A stretch of DNA of 64,000 nt from Bacteroides faecis MAJ27 (GCF_900106755.1 NZ_FNNN01000006.1:62001-126000), one strand, 5' to 3'. Positions 37,521-46,054 are shown, counted from the stretch's first letter. Numbers and translations are program-made. Notes: generated by a model not told the origin, from the sequence alone.

Positions 37521-38096
37521 TTAATTAAGTATGGCTATCAACTTACTAAATACAAATTGAATCACCGTCGGACATAGTATTAACAAAACTGATGAGAAAA
37601 GGGTGTATTTCAATCGTACTTTTTCCTCCACTTGCATCAATATGGGAGCTCCTTCCCATACTACATAGACAATGTAGAACTGAAATAGCCAGGCAATAAT
37701 TCTAAAATCAGGTAAAAGTCCGGTCACAATCTGAAGCAAGAAGGGGACAACAAGTGCGTATCCGGCAAACTGTTGTGTCAACGGAGCATTGGCAGGCATA
37801 CCAAACATTCTTACTCCCATTTCGTTAATTGCATAGGCCGCCAGAAAGTAACCACCAAACAATGCCACAGCTACGGCACAACAATTGGTCATAGCTATTT
37901 GAAAACTTTGCGGTCCTCCCCATCCATTCGTCAGCAAAGAGCCGATAAAGACGGACAAACCGCATAAACCAATCATAGGATAGACAAAAGCCATAAAAAC
38001 TTTTCGCCTATCCTCTTCCATAGAAATTTCCTCCCAGGCCTTGGCCGGAGAGGAAATCAATTTCATTGCTATATTAAATAATTCTTTGTAGTTCAA
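37521..38096 (-). CDS. Yip1-domain inner membrane protein
   Basis: 191 residues with about five membrane segments. The start NYKELFNIAMKLISSPAKAWEEIS is typical of bacterial Yip1-like proteins, where a SP-KAW motif precedes the first helix. Function is unknown. It overlaps the NigD-like lipoprotein gene by 4 bp at its start and is followed 9 bp later by smpB, so the three are likely one transcript. Confidence 0.8.
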   Translation of the reverse strand: MNYKELFNIAMKLISSPAKAWEEISMEEDRRKVFMAFVYPMIGLCGLSVFIGSLLTNGWGGPQSFQIAMTNCCAVAVALFGGYFLAAYAINEMGVRMFGMPANAPLTQQFAGYALVVPFLLQIVTGLLPDFRIIAWLFQFYIVYVVWEGAPILMQVEEKVRLKYTLFSSVLLILCPTVIQFVFSKLIAILN

Positions 38097-38881
38097 TTTG
38101 TTTTAAGTGTTTCACTCCACGTTGAATTTGCGGCACCATCCAAAGAATTCTTTGAGGAGTTGGTCTTTGCATTTACTATAATTTTAGTAGGTTCTGCTCC
38201 ACCTGCAGCTTTGAAGTCAGAAATAGCCCTATCCAACTTATATGCTTTATAAGTAGAAGTATACTTATTACGCTCTACACCTTCTTCTGAACCATCTTTT
38301 ATCACATGGTTAAGTGTTAATTCAAGAGTAGTATCTCCCGATTTAACATTTGTAAAGTCATAAGTAAGTATAAAAGAATGCTTATTAAGTTCTTCTTTCT
38401 GCTTTTCGTCTGTACTCTCTACTTTTACCCAATACATAATAGGAATCACAAGATATTCATTAAAAAGAATTCCCGGCTGAGTCGATGTATCACTATTGAA
38501 TGTATACAAAGGGGCATTAGCTTTATTATAATCTTCCCTAAGTTCCTCTGGTCCTTCATTAGATTTTGCACTAATAGAAGTCGGAGTACTTCCTGCATAA
38601 AGTGTTACATCAAGAGTCTGAGAATTCCCTGGCTGTTGCGCTGTGTCAAACTGATAGTAAAAGAAATAGATCTCTCCTATATTCAAGTTAGGCATTGACA
38701 ATTCATTCACAACTAATTTCTGCCCATTAGCCAATTCAAATGTAGCAGGAAAATAGTTTGTACATTTAGCGAACGCAGGTCCGGTATATATCGTATTATC
38801 ATCCCCATTCATACAAGAAGTAACAGACATCCCCATTAAAACCGTCATTAAAGCTACTAATAAAAATTTCATTTGTTTCAT
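38093..38881 (-). CDS. NigD-like lipoprotein
   Basis: 262 residues from the ATG at 38881, with lipobox SVTSC (Cys23) and CMNGDDN after it. A TTG at 38905 in frame is rejected because it lies inside the -7 element TATCTTTG (38903-38910). The sequence TFELANGQKLVVNE and the later beta-rich region resemble NigD-like proteins of Bacteroides, a family named from a bacteriocin/transfer-related gene cluster but common as stand-alone lipoproteins. Function unknown. It heads a likely transcript with the Yip1 and smpB genes. Confidence 0.8.
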   Translation of the reverse strand: MKQMKFLLVALMTVLMGMSVTSCMNGDDNTIYTGPAFAKCTNYFPATFELANGQKLVVNELSMPNLNIGEIYFFYYQFDTAQQPGNSQTLDVTLYAGSTPTSISAKSNEGPEELREDYNKANAPLYTFNSDTSTQPGILFNEYLVIPIMYWVKVESTDEKQKEELNKHSFILTYDFTNVKSGDTTLELTLNHVIKDGSEEGVERNKYTSTYKAYKLDRAISDFKAAGGAEPTKIIVNAKTNSSKNSLDGAANSTWSETLKTN

Positions 38882-38963
38882 AAACATATTTTTTAGAGTT
38901 TGCAAAGATATAAATTCTAATTCACAATTAATAAATGCAGATACTTAAAAAATACTGCATCGT

Positions 38964-39464
38964 TTACTTTATTATTTTTGCAAAAAGTTCCAGGTGATTA
39001 TCTACATAGCTGGCAACCAGTGTTGTCACTTGTTCCTCCATATCTAAATATGCCTCTTCCAAATCATCAAAAGCCTCATATTGCTCATACATCGCCATGA
39101 ATTCATCATCCGTCCGTTCTTTTTCCAAATCCTTCCGGTTGGCATCATATATCTTCTTGGCTTTATATACCAATTTAGAGAACTCTTCCGCCCCCCACAG
39201 GCGCATCACTTTTGCAAAAGGATTATCAAAGATATATCCGCCATAACCGTTCTGAATCAACTGACAGAATCCGCCGAACATTATTTCATCACGAAAAATC
39301 TGATAAGCCAGCAATGAATGCTGTTCACCTGTCAACAACGGCATTGTGTCAGCAGTCAATTCACCACCGATTACTTCCTTATATTTATCAGTAAATACCT
39401 GGATAAATTCATCCATTCCTTCGCCCGCAGCTTTCTGTAAAGCGGACTCCATAACTTCTATCAT
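38964..39464 (-). CDS. DMP19/DUF4375-like protein
   Basis: 166 residues from the ATG at 39464. A TTG at 39491 in frame falls inside the -7 element TAGCTTTG (39489-39496) and is not used here. The protein is soluble and helical, with FRDEIMFGGFCQLIQNGYGGYIFDNPFAKVMRLWGAEEFSKLV resembling the DMP19-like domain (PF14300/DUF4375), followed by an acidic helix. No catalytic motif is known. It appears monocistronic. Confidence 0.75.
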   Translation of the reverse strand: MIEVMESALQKAAGEGMDEFIQVFTDKYKEVIGGELTADTMPLLTGEQHSLLAYQIFRDEIMFGGFCQLIQNGYGGYIFDNPFAKVMRLWGAEEFSKLVYKAKKIYDANRKDLEKERTDDEFMAMYEQYEAFDDLEEAYLDMEEQVTTLVASYVDNHLELFAKIIK

Positions 39465-39765
39465 AGCTTTGTTCAATAAATTATTCAGCAAAGCTACTAA
39501 TTTTATTCTATATCTATCTAGTAATACCGCTACATTCTCACTAAAACATACCTGTTGGCGGAATTAATTTAATTCAAACCCATGAAAACAGGGTATCTCA
39601 TTCTGCTTTCCGATATCCGCCAGATAATTGCATACCGATATACTTTCCCTTTCCCGGAAAAGCCTTTAAGCACATTTCGTTTACCGTTCAATAGTATGCA
39701 AACAACCCTATAATAACCTGCTTTACAACTATTATTGTCGTATTTTCAAAGGGAGTTCTTCATCG

Positions 39766-39853
39766 TTCCACCCGGGTGAACAAGCATGTCTACCTAGGTG
39801 CGCAGACCTGTTTACAAGGGTGCAACGATCGGTTCACCCGGGTGGAACGATGA
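39766..39853. repeat. 22-bp-period array of CCCGGG-type palindromes with 24-bp inverted ends
   Basis: Four palindromic cores lie exactly 22 bp apart: CACCCGGGTG (39769), TACCTAGGTG (39791), TACAAGGGTG (39813) and CACCCGGGTG (39835). The outer two units and their flanks form a perfect 24-bp inverted repeat (39758-39781 against 39832-39855). Units begin GTT or GTC as in the 13202 array. It lies in a 730-bp gap between two minus-strand genes. Confidence 0.88.
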
Positions 39854-39855
39854 AG

Positions 39856-40223
39856 ATGTCGGTAAAATAACACACGAATAAAGGCATCAAATGCCATAGA
39901 GATAAGTAACATAATATATAAACAACAAGTAAACAGCAACCAAGATGCGAGATCCATTTGGCAACTACTTACGTAAAAGGCAAAGAAATGGAATGAGAGA
40001 TACCCCCAAAAAGAGTGAGGGATAGACTGAAATGAAGCGATTCTAGGGAGAAAATAATGAGAGATACCTATTTGAGAAGTATCTCTCATTCTGTAATATA
40101 CTAATTATATGTAGATTACACAAAAACAGTGAGACCGTGAGACTAAAATATTTTTTTCTTTGCAAGAGTTAGCTGAAAGAAGGAACTCTTTTAAGTCTAT
40201 CTAATGCAAAAACATATAACTAT
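39856..40223. other. Noncoding stretch with a 12-bp hairpin
   Basis: AATGAGAGATAC (40056-40067) and GTATCTCTCATT (40079-40090) form a perfect 12-bp stem with an 11-nt loop. The left arm has a second direct copy at 39992-40004 (AATGAGAGATACC), which could compete for the same partner. A nearby TGAGACCGTGAGAC region precedes the HsmA-like gene's stop. No gene is supported here. Confidence 0.6.
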
Positions 40224-40628
40224 TTATGCATGTAAATGCATTCCTATAGCCATACCTATTAAATAAGGTATTAACCAAATGCACCAAACGACGATACTAA
40301 AACGATTAAAATGCCTTTTCGCCTCGGCAGATCCCTTCACATAAGTCCATATCGCCCATGAAGCATGTACAAACATCAGAAGAATGGCAATCGTCCCCGT
40401 TACCGTGTGGATTTCATCATGCAAATGCGTTAATTCGGCAATATGTTCCATCAGGCTGGTCCCGACTGCATCGGACACCAATCCTAAAAGAAAGAAAATA
40501 ATATGCCATAACTTCAGTTTCTTTTGCAGCCTTTCTCCCCATACACCGATAGTATAAAATACCAATGCAGATGAAATAACGCAGATTGCCGCTATCAAAT
40601 AATGTATATCAACCTGATTGAGTTCCAT
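40224..40628 (-). CDS. HsmA/TIGR03987-like small membrane protein
   Basis: 134 residues, four membrane helices. Conserved-looking features are VFYTIGVWGERLQKKLKLWHIIFFLLGL, DAVGTSLMEH and HTVTGTIAILLMFVHASWA, with several histidines near the membrane face. This agrees with the small HsmA-type family, which has no firmly established role. Cytoplasmic and periplasmic sides cannot be set from sequence alone. Confidence 0.65.
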   Translation of the reverse strand: MELNQVDIHYLIAAICVISSALVFYTIGVWGERLQKKLKLWHIIFFLLGLVSDAVGTSLMEHIAELTHLHDEIHTVTGTIAILLMFVHASWAIWTYVKGSAEAKRHFNRFSIVVWCIWLIPYLIGMAIGMHLHA

Positions 40629-40772
40629 AAAATTTATATTTCAGATAACAACAAAGCAACGAATAGATAGTTCGACGCATAGCAATCTTTCACAAATGCA
40701 ATCCCGACTTAGCAAACGAAGAAAAAACGTAAACGGATTTGTCACTTTTCACAAAAAAGTAAGATATGGCGA

Positions 40773-40803
40773 TTTGCAGAAACAAATAAATCGACTACCT
40801 TTG
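40773..40803 (+). promoter_or_regulatory. Promoter of the scaffold/GGGtGRT operon
   Basis: TTTG (40773-40776), a 19-nt spacer and TACCTTTG (40796-40803) match the Bacteroides promoter fully. The leader to the ATG at 40866 is about 57 nt. Confidence 0.85.
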
Positions 40804-40865
40804 TGGGCGATTTAGAGAATCGTGACTACGTATTTTTAATTATATCACTAAAAAAAGAGCTAATT

Positions 40866-41567
40866 ATGACTTATTCACACGAAGTGGAACACATGTGTGT
40901 TGTAAAGAAGGGTCCTAACCACGGACCGGCTCCCATACCCGAAGAAGGCAAATGGGTAAAATCTAAAGAAATCGTTGATATTTCAGGTTTGACACACGGT
41001 ATCGGTTGGTGTGCTCCTCAGCAGGGTGCTTGTAAACTGACACTGAATGTTAAAGAAGGCGTTATCCAGGAAGCTTTAGTTGAGACTATCGGATGTTCCG
41101 GTATGACTCACTCAGCTGCTATGGCTGCTGAAATCCTTCCGGGTAAAACAATCCTCGAAGCACTGAACACTGACCTTGTTTGCGACGCAATCAACACAGC
41201 TATGCGCGAACTCTTCCTGCAAATCGTTTACGGACGCACTCAGTCTGCTTTCTCTGAAGGTGGTTTGATTATCGGTGCAGGTCTGGAAGACTTAGGTAAA
41301 GGTCTGCGCAGCCAGGTAGGTACCCTTTATGGTACTTTGGCTAAAGGTCCTCGTTACCTTGAAATGGCTGAAGGTTACATCAAAAATATCTTCTTGGATA
41401 AGAATGATGAAATCTGTGGATACGAATTCGTTCACATGGGTAAATTCATGGATGAAATCAAGAAGGGAACTGATGCTAACGAAGCATTGAAGAAAGTTAC
41501 AGGTACTTATGGTCGTGTAACAGCAGAACAGGGAGCAGTTAAACACATTGATCCACGTCACGAATAA
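40866..41567 (+). CDS. NifU/IscU-like iron-sulfur scaffold protein
   Basis: 233 residues from the ATG at 40866. The N-terminal half resembles an IscU/NifU scaffold: Cys49 and Cys56 (GWCAPQQGACKLTL), Cys77 in TIGCSGMTHSAAMAAEIL (compare GCGSAIASSSLATE in IscU) and Cys106. The C-terminal part (DLGKGLRSQVGTLYGTLAKGPRYLEMAEGYI) is not a known IscU segment. Codons are strongly biased and the promoter is near consensus, suggesting high expression. It is always worth reading together with the next gene, 19 bp away. Confidence 0.82.
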   Translation: MTYSHEVEHMCVVKKGPNHGPAPIPEEGKWVKSKEIVDISGLTHGIGWCAPQQGACKLTLNVKEGVIQEALVETIGCSGMTHSAAMAAEILPGKTILEALNTDLVCDAINTAMRELFLQIVYGRTQSAFSEGGLIIGAGLEDLGKGLRSQVGTLYGTLAKGPRYLEMAEGYIKNIFLDKNDEICGYEFVHMGKFMDEIKKGTDANEALKKVTGTYGRVTAEQGAVKHIDPRHE

Positions 41568-41586
41568 TATAAGGAGGAAAGAAACT

Positions 41587-42597
41587 ATGATTAGAGAAGT
41601 AAAATTCGAAAGCCAAGACCGTCGTATCAAAGGTATCATTGAAGCCTTGAACGCTAACGGCATCAAAGACATCGAAGAAGCTAACGCAATCTGCGAAGCT
41701 GCCGGACTTGATCCTTATAAAACGTGTGAAGAAACTCAGCCTATCTGTTTTGAAAACGCAAAATGGGCTTATGTGGTAGGTACTGCAATTGCTCTTAAGA
41801 AGAACTGCACAAACGCTGCTGAAGCTGCTGAAGCTATCGGTATCGGTTTGCAGGCATTCTGTATCCCGGGTTCTGTAGCTGACGACCGTAAGGTTGGTAT
41901 CGGTCATGGTAACCTGGCTGCTATGTTGCTTCGCGAAGAAACTAAATGTTTCGCATTCCTTGCAGGTCACGAATCTTTCGCTGCTGCTGAAGGTGCTATC
42001 AAAATCGCTGCAAAAGCAGACAAAGTACGTAAAGAGCCATTGCGTTGCATCCTGAACGGTCTTGGAAAAGACGCTGCTCAGATCATCTCTCGTATCAATG
42101 GTTTTACTTATGTTCAGACTCAGTTTGATTATTTCACTGGTGAGCTGAAAGTAGTTCGCGAAATCGCTTACTCTGACGGTCCTCGTGCAAAAGTAAAATG
42201 CTACGGTGCTGACGATGTTCGCGAAGGTGTAGCTATCATGTGGAAAGAAGGCGTAGACGTATCTATCACAGGTAACTCTACTAACCCGACTCGTTTCCAA
42301 CACCCGGTTGCAGGTACTTACAAGAAAGAACGTGTATTGGCTGGTAAGCCATACTTCTCAGTTGCTTCCGGTGGTGGTACAGGCCGTACTCTTCACCCGG
42401 ACAACATGGCTGCCGGTCCGGCTTCTTATGGCATGACAGACACGATGGGCCGTATGCACTCAGACGCTCAGTTCGCTGGTTCTTCATCAGTTCCTGCTCA
42501 CGTAGAAATGATGGGATTCCTCGGTATCGGTAACAACCCGATGGTAGGTTGTACAGTAGCTTGTGCTGTTGACGTAGCTCAGGCTTTGGCTAAGTAA
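41587..42597 (+). CDS. GGGtGRT protein
   Basis: 336 residues from the ATG at 41587, behind a strong ribosome-binding site (AAGGAGG, 41571-41577). The family motif SGGGTGRTLHPDN is near the C-terminal third, followed by MGRMHSDAQFAGSSSVPAHVEMM and an end rich in Gly/Ala (VGCTVACAVDVAQALAK). Several cysteines are conserved-looking. Pfam names this family for the motif; no activity is established. It is paired with the Fe-S scaffold-like gene, so a role in cluster assembly or use is a reasonable inference. Codon bias again points to high expression. Confidence 0.93.
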   Translation: MIREVKFESQDRRIKGIIEALNANGIKDIEEANAICEAAGLDPYKTCEETQPICFENAKWAYVVGTAIALKKNCTNAAEAAEAIGIGLQAFCIPGSVADDRKVGIGHGNLAAMLLREETKCFAFLAGHESFAAAEGAIKIAAKADKVRKEPLRCILNGLGKDAAQIISRINGFTYVQTQFDYFTGELKVVREIAYSDGPRAKVKCYGADDVREGVAIMWKEGVDVSITGNSTNPTRFQHPVAGTYKKERVLAGKPYFSVASGGGTGRTLHPDNMAAGPASYGMTDTMGRMHSDAQFAGSSSVPAHVEMMGFLGIGNNPMVGCTVACAVDVAQALAK

Positions 42598-42618
42598 TTA
42601 AAGTTACATTATATAAAT

Positions 42619-42657
42619 AAACTCCTGTAGTCCATGTGATTACAGGAGTTTTTTTAT
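42619..42657 (+). terminator. Intrinsic terminator after the GGGtGRT gene
   Basis: AACTCCTGTA (42620-42629) pairs with TACAGGAGTT (42641-42650) and a T-run follows (TTTTTTTATTTG). Confidence 0.92.
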
Positions 42658-42762
42658 TTGTGGTAATTTGAAGTAGATGGCAGTTTCAGATACCTTATCT
42701 CACCTATCATTTAGAATTGTTGAATGATAGATTTATATACAATGAAAGCTACATTTACATAA

Positions 42763-42837
42763 AATCATAATCAAAAGAAGCAGCAGGAACGCTTGAACCA
42801 GCAGAAAGCTATGAGAGAGGGCAAATCGAAGAGTTAA
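42763..42837 (+). pseudogene. Possible C-terminal relic of an unidentified gene
   Basis: An open tail with no start ends at TAA 42835-42837 and reads KKQQERLNQQKAMREGKSKS, a composition typical of a protein C-terminus. It lies next to the GGGtGRT relic. I cannot identify the gene. Confidence 0.25.
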
Positions 42838-42918
42838 TATCTTTTGCCAACTCAAATCATTTATGAATAACTATTATAGCATTGATTAATAACAGATTGC
42901 TATAGTTTACAAGAAGCC

Positions 42919-43010
42919 GAAATGATAGGATTCTTGGGAATTGGTAACCCCCAATGGTAAGTTGCACTGTGGCTTGCGCTGTAGACGTAGCTCAGGCCTT
43001 AGCTAAGTAA
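42919..43010 (+). pseudogene. Decayed 3' end of a second GGGtGRT gene
   Basis: The stretch reads EMIGFLGIGN, a one-base deletion, then MVSCTVACAVDVAQALAK and TAA. It matches the last 30 codons of the GGGtGRT gene at 41587-42597, but differs mostly at third positions, so it is an old paralogue rather than a fresh copy. The frame is broken near 42948 and nothing upstream of 42919 aligns. A terminator-like hairpin also follows (43033-43062). Confidence 0.88.
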
Positions 43011-43032
43011 TAAAAGTTACTTATTATTATAC

Positions 43033-43062
43033 AGGAGAGTATTTTTTATAAGGCACTCTCCT
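43033..43062 (+). terminator. Hairpin after the GGGtGRT relic
   Basis: AGGAGAGT (43033-43040) pairs with ACTCTCCT (43055-43062), followed by ATTTTTAT. It occupies the same position relative to the relic as the terminator of the intact gene. Confidence 0.65.
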
Positions 43063-43157
43063 ATTTTTATAAAAAAGATGATGATTGTTACAAATAATCT
43101 ACACTATCGTTGTTTAGTTCTCTACAACAAATTCTTACCATGAACCAGCTTATAACA

Positions 43158-43165
43158 TATCTTTG
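43158..43165 (+). promoter_or_regulatory. -7 element before the small HTH gene
   Basis: TATCTTTG matches TAnnTTTG; the leader would be about 100 nt. No -33 box fits. Confidence 0.4.
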
Positions 43166-43272
43166 CAATGAGATAATAATATCCATAAATTATTAAAAAG
43201 AGAAGAGGATATAAAGAGAGAATTTTAGAAAATAAAGAATTACATAAAATAAACTCTCGAAAATAATCCAGT

Positions 43273-43485
43273 ATGACACACATCGGACAAATTATTGAAA
43301 AAGAGCTCCATCGCCAAGAACGCTCGGTCACATGGTTCGCAAGACGACTCTATTGCGATCGAACTAATGTATATAATATATTTAGAAGACAGAGCTTAGA
43401 TACAGAACTGTTGTTACGTATATCCATTATATTAGAATACAATTTCTTCCAAATATATTCTGATATATATAACAACAGAACATAG
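43273..43485 (+). CDS. Very small HTH (XRE-like) DNA-binding protein
   Basis: 70 residues. TWFARRLYCDRTNVYNIFRRQSLDTELLLRISIILEYNFF reads as helix-turn-helix followed by the third and fourth helices of an XRE-type domain, with almost nothing else. The start HIGQIIEKEL is also typical of such mini-regulators. It may control the lipoprotein and protease genes next to it, which are read in the same direction; that is an inference from position. AT-rich, unlike the scaffold/GGGtGRT genes upstream. Confidence 0.82.
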   Translation: MTHIGQIIEKELHRQERSVTWFARRLYCDRTNVYNIFRRQSLDTELLLRISIILEYNFFQIYSDIYNNRT

Positions 43486-43553
43486 AAATATCTTCTACAA
43501 CCTTGTATATAAAACAGCAACAATTAAAAGGATATTTATGTTTAAAGAGCATG

Positions 43554-43561
43554 TATCTTTG
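43554..43561 (+). promoter_or_regulatory. -7 element before the small lipoprotein gene
   Basis: TATCTTTG, 62 nt before the ATG at 43624. No -33 match. Confidence 0.4.
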
Positions 43562-43623
43562 CAAAGTTTTTTAAGACAACCAAAGTATATGACTAAAAAG
43601 ATTACACATTAAAAACAAAAAAG

Positions 43624-44019
43624 ATGAAACAATTTAGAATTTTAAGTATGTTGATGATTGTGCTTATATCAAGCCTGTCATTTGTATCATGTGGAGATGA
43701 TGATGATGAAACGTCTGGTGATTTCAGTGCCAGCATAGCAGGAGTTTATACAGGTAAACTCAAAGTTGGAACTAATGTTACAGCTGATGCATATGTAGTC
43801 ACTGTTACCAAAGTATCTTCTTCTGTAGTAAAAGTTACCGCTGACTTCTACACAGATAACGGTAGTGAAAATTACAATGTTACTAAAGAAGGCAATCAAT
43901 ACATTCTTTCAAGCGAAAGCTCATCTGGTATCAACATAACTGTTACAGGTAAAGCAATGACTATAAGTTTCCTTAATAATGCAGGAAGTATGACCACTTT
44001 TACCGGAACTCGTGATTAA
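43624..44019 (+). CDS. Small calycin-like lipoprotein
   Basis: 131 residues, lipobox FVSC (Cys23) followed by GDDDDE, the acidic pattern that directs Bacteroides lipoproteins to the cell surface. The mature part is short beta-strands (IAGVYTGKLKVG, YVVTVTKVSSSVVKV, GKAMTISFLNNAG) with a final FTGTR, resembling the calycin-like beta-barrel lipoproteins of this genus. I do not recognise a specific family with certainty. It has its own promoter element and terminator, so is probably monocistronic. Confidence 0.78.
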   Translation: MKQFRILSMLMIVLISSLSFVSCGDDDDETSGDFSASIAGVYTGKLKVGTNVTADAYVVTVTKVSSSVVKVTADFYTDNGSENYNVTKEGNQYILSSESSSGINITVTGKAMTISFLNNAGSMTTFTGTRD

Positions 44020-44074
44020 AGCCCACCAATCTTTACAGTAAAAGTAGAAATTCAGTAAAGGTTACAAATATCCC

Positions 44075-44123
44075 AAAGCCGTAATTTCCCTTTTCTTGAA
44101 AATGAGAAATTACGGCTTTTATA
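44075..44123 (+). terminator. Intrinsic terminator after the small lipoprotein gene
   Basis: AAAGCCGTAATTTC (44075-44088) and GAAATTACGGCTTT (44106-44119) form a 14-bp stem with a 17-nt loop, followed by TATAAATAAAA. Confidence 0.88.
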
Positions 44124-44133
44124 AATAAAAGCT

Positions 44134-45417
44134 ATGAAAATTGTATATAACACTATTCTCTTTACATTACTATTTCTAGCCACAAGCTGTGATCATTCGG
44201 AGAAAATCGATGATATAAAACTTGAAATTTCACAAAACATCTTCCGTAACATCGACAATAACGGAGGGAAAATAACTGTTGCTATCACATCTAATTCTGA
44301 ATGGATCATCGCAAATTCAGCTGATTGGTGCATACCAGACAAATATCAAGGAGAAGGAAACGATATACTTACTATAAAAATTCTAGCTAACACCAAACAT
44401 GCAAACAGACAAACTAATCTAATCATATCCGCCCAAGGGATAAACCAAACAATCAAGATTTCACAACAAAAAGGAGAAGTTAATCCAGATTTAGATAAAA
44501 TACACTATCAATTACCCGTTATTTTCCATGTTCTTTATCAAAACGAAAATGACATAAATCAATATATAAAAGAAGACCATTTAAAAGATGTATTAGTGCG
44601 AACTAACCATTTCTATCAATCTGAAAAGTGTGGAATTGATATAAATCTCGAATTTGTATTAGCAACCAAAGATAAGAATGGAACCACATTACCAGAACCT
44701 GGAGTAGAAAGAGTGCCATTTAATGAGCTTCCTATTGATTGCGAAAAGTTTATGAGAGATAATACAGGAAAATATACATCTTTACTATGGGAACCCAATG
44801 AATACATTAACATAATGGTATATCCTTTTACGGATTCGCAGATTTTAGGCATATCTACATTTCCATATAGTTTAAAGGACTTTTTTTTAGAAGGGACTCA
44901 ACAGGTATCAGCTTCGTGGATCACTTTAGAGAATTTGAGTTTCCCATATTGTATATCGATCAATAGTTCATATATTTATGAGCAAAGTACAGATGAAAGA
45001 ATTAATCAAAACGATGCTGCAATAACATTAGCACACGAACTCGGACACTATTTAGGATTACGTCATGTATTCTCAGAAGGAGGGACCACTTCAATGTGTA
45101 CCGATACTGATTATTGCAAAGATACTCCCAGTTATAACCGTAGTGAGTATGAACAATGGCTTAACAATTTGGATAAGCAGAAAAAATATCAATTAAAAGA
45201 TTTAGCTAAACGATATAGCTGTGAAAAAGGAGAATATGAAGCACACAACATTATGGACTATGCATATTGCTTTTATAATGAAATAACTTTAGAACAACGA
45301 AAAAGAATACGCCATATCTTAAACTATAGCCCACTTATTCCAGGTCCCAAAGAAAGCAGAATAGATACCAGAGGCGTACAAGGCAGATTGAATTTGCCAA
45401 TATGTATAATGAAATAA
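44134..45417 (+). CDS. BACON-domain, M43-type zinc metalloprotease lipoprotein
   Basis: 427 residues. Lipobox ATSC (Cys19), a BACON domain at about 30-112 (NNGGKITVAITSNSEWIIANSADWCIP), and a metalloprotease domain with the extended zinc motif HELGHYLGLRH (His301, Glu302, His305, His311). The Met-turn is NIMDYAYC. This matches pappalysin-like M43 zinc proteases. BACON domains often bind mucin-type or other glycans, so the enzyme may act on glycoproteins at the surface. It is AT-rich and starts 14 bp after the preceding terminator. Confidence 0.9.
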   Translation: MKIVYNTILFTLLFLATSCDHSEKIDDIKLEISQNIFRNIDNNGGKITVAITSNSEWIIANSADWCIPDKYQGEGNDILTIKILANTKHANRQTNLIISAQGINQTIKISQQKGEVNPDLDKIHYQLPVIFHVLYQNENDINQYIKEDHLKDVLVRTNHFYQSEKCGIDINLEFVLATKDKNGTTLPEPGVERVPFNELPIDCEKFMRDNTGKYTSLLWEPNEYINIMVYPFTDSQILGISTFPYSLKDFFLEGTQQVSASWITLENLSFPYCISINSSYIYEQSTDERINQNDAAITLAHELGHYLGLRHVFSEGGTTSMCTDTDYCKDTPSYNRSEYEQWLNNLDKQKKYQLKDLAKRYSCEKGEYEAHNIMDYAYCFYNEITLEQRKRIRHILNYSPLIPGPKESRIDTRGVQGRLNLPICIMK

Positions 45418-45581
45418 CATAATCAGGTAAAACGGGGCAGCAAGTATTTCATCGACTGTTCCTCCATAGTAGTCAAATGTCAGGAATTTGACAATAACTA
45501 ATTATCCGTTTTCTACATCACAATACAAAACTTTTATACAGGATAACTTGTTATTACAATATAACCAAACATCATGAAACG

Positions 45582-45935
45582 ATGCTACTGACATTTTTAA
45601 ACATACTGGCCACCATCATTGGCGTAATCAGCTTATTGATTGTAACCTATGGAGTATTCGTAGGATTCATCGCTTTTCTCCGTAACGAATTCAAACGGAT
45701 CAACGGAACCTATACCATCAATAATGTCCGGCAGCTGAGAGCTGATTTCGGCAGTTACCTCTTATTGGGATTAGAATTTCTAATTGCATCAGACATACTA
45801 AAGACCGTAGTAGACCCGACTCTAGACGAACTGGCTATTTTAGGAGGTGTAGTTATAGTAAGAACTGTATTGTCAGTCTTTCTGAATAAAGAAATAAAAG
45901 AACTGGCCGAAGAAGAAAATTCAAAAAGCACATAA
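45582..45935 (+). CDS. DUF1622 membrane protein
   Basis: 117 residues, three membrane helices. The start LTFLNILATIIGVISLLIVTYGVFVGFIAF and the core VRQLRADFGSYLLLGLEFLIASDILKTVVDPTL are DUF1622, whose role is unknown. The conserved charged pair within LRADFG lies at a membrane boundary. The C-terminus is acidic and soluble. The 157-bp gap before it holds only a weak 7-bp hairpin (45472-45492). Confidence 0.88.
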   Translation: MLLTFLNILATIIGVISLLIVTYGVFVGFIAFLRNEFKRINGTYTINNVRQLRADFGSYLLLGLEFLIASDILKTVVDPTLDELAILGGVVIVRTVLSVFLNKEIKELAEEENSKST

Positions 45936-46054
45936 ATAGATTGGAATAAATAAAAAATGTATTACTTTTGCATGAATTCTTAATGACCTATGGTATGGAA
46001 TATATCAATGAATTTCACAATGACTGAAATTCCAAAGAATATAAAAGACACGAT

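Noticed and set aside
39790..40089. 99-codon minus-strand frame
   Set aside because: It starts inside the 12-bp hairpin and runs into the palindrome array; no recognisable domain and no promoter.
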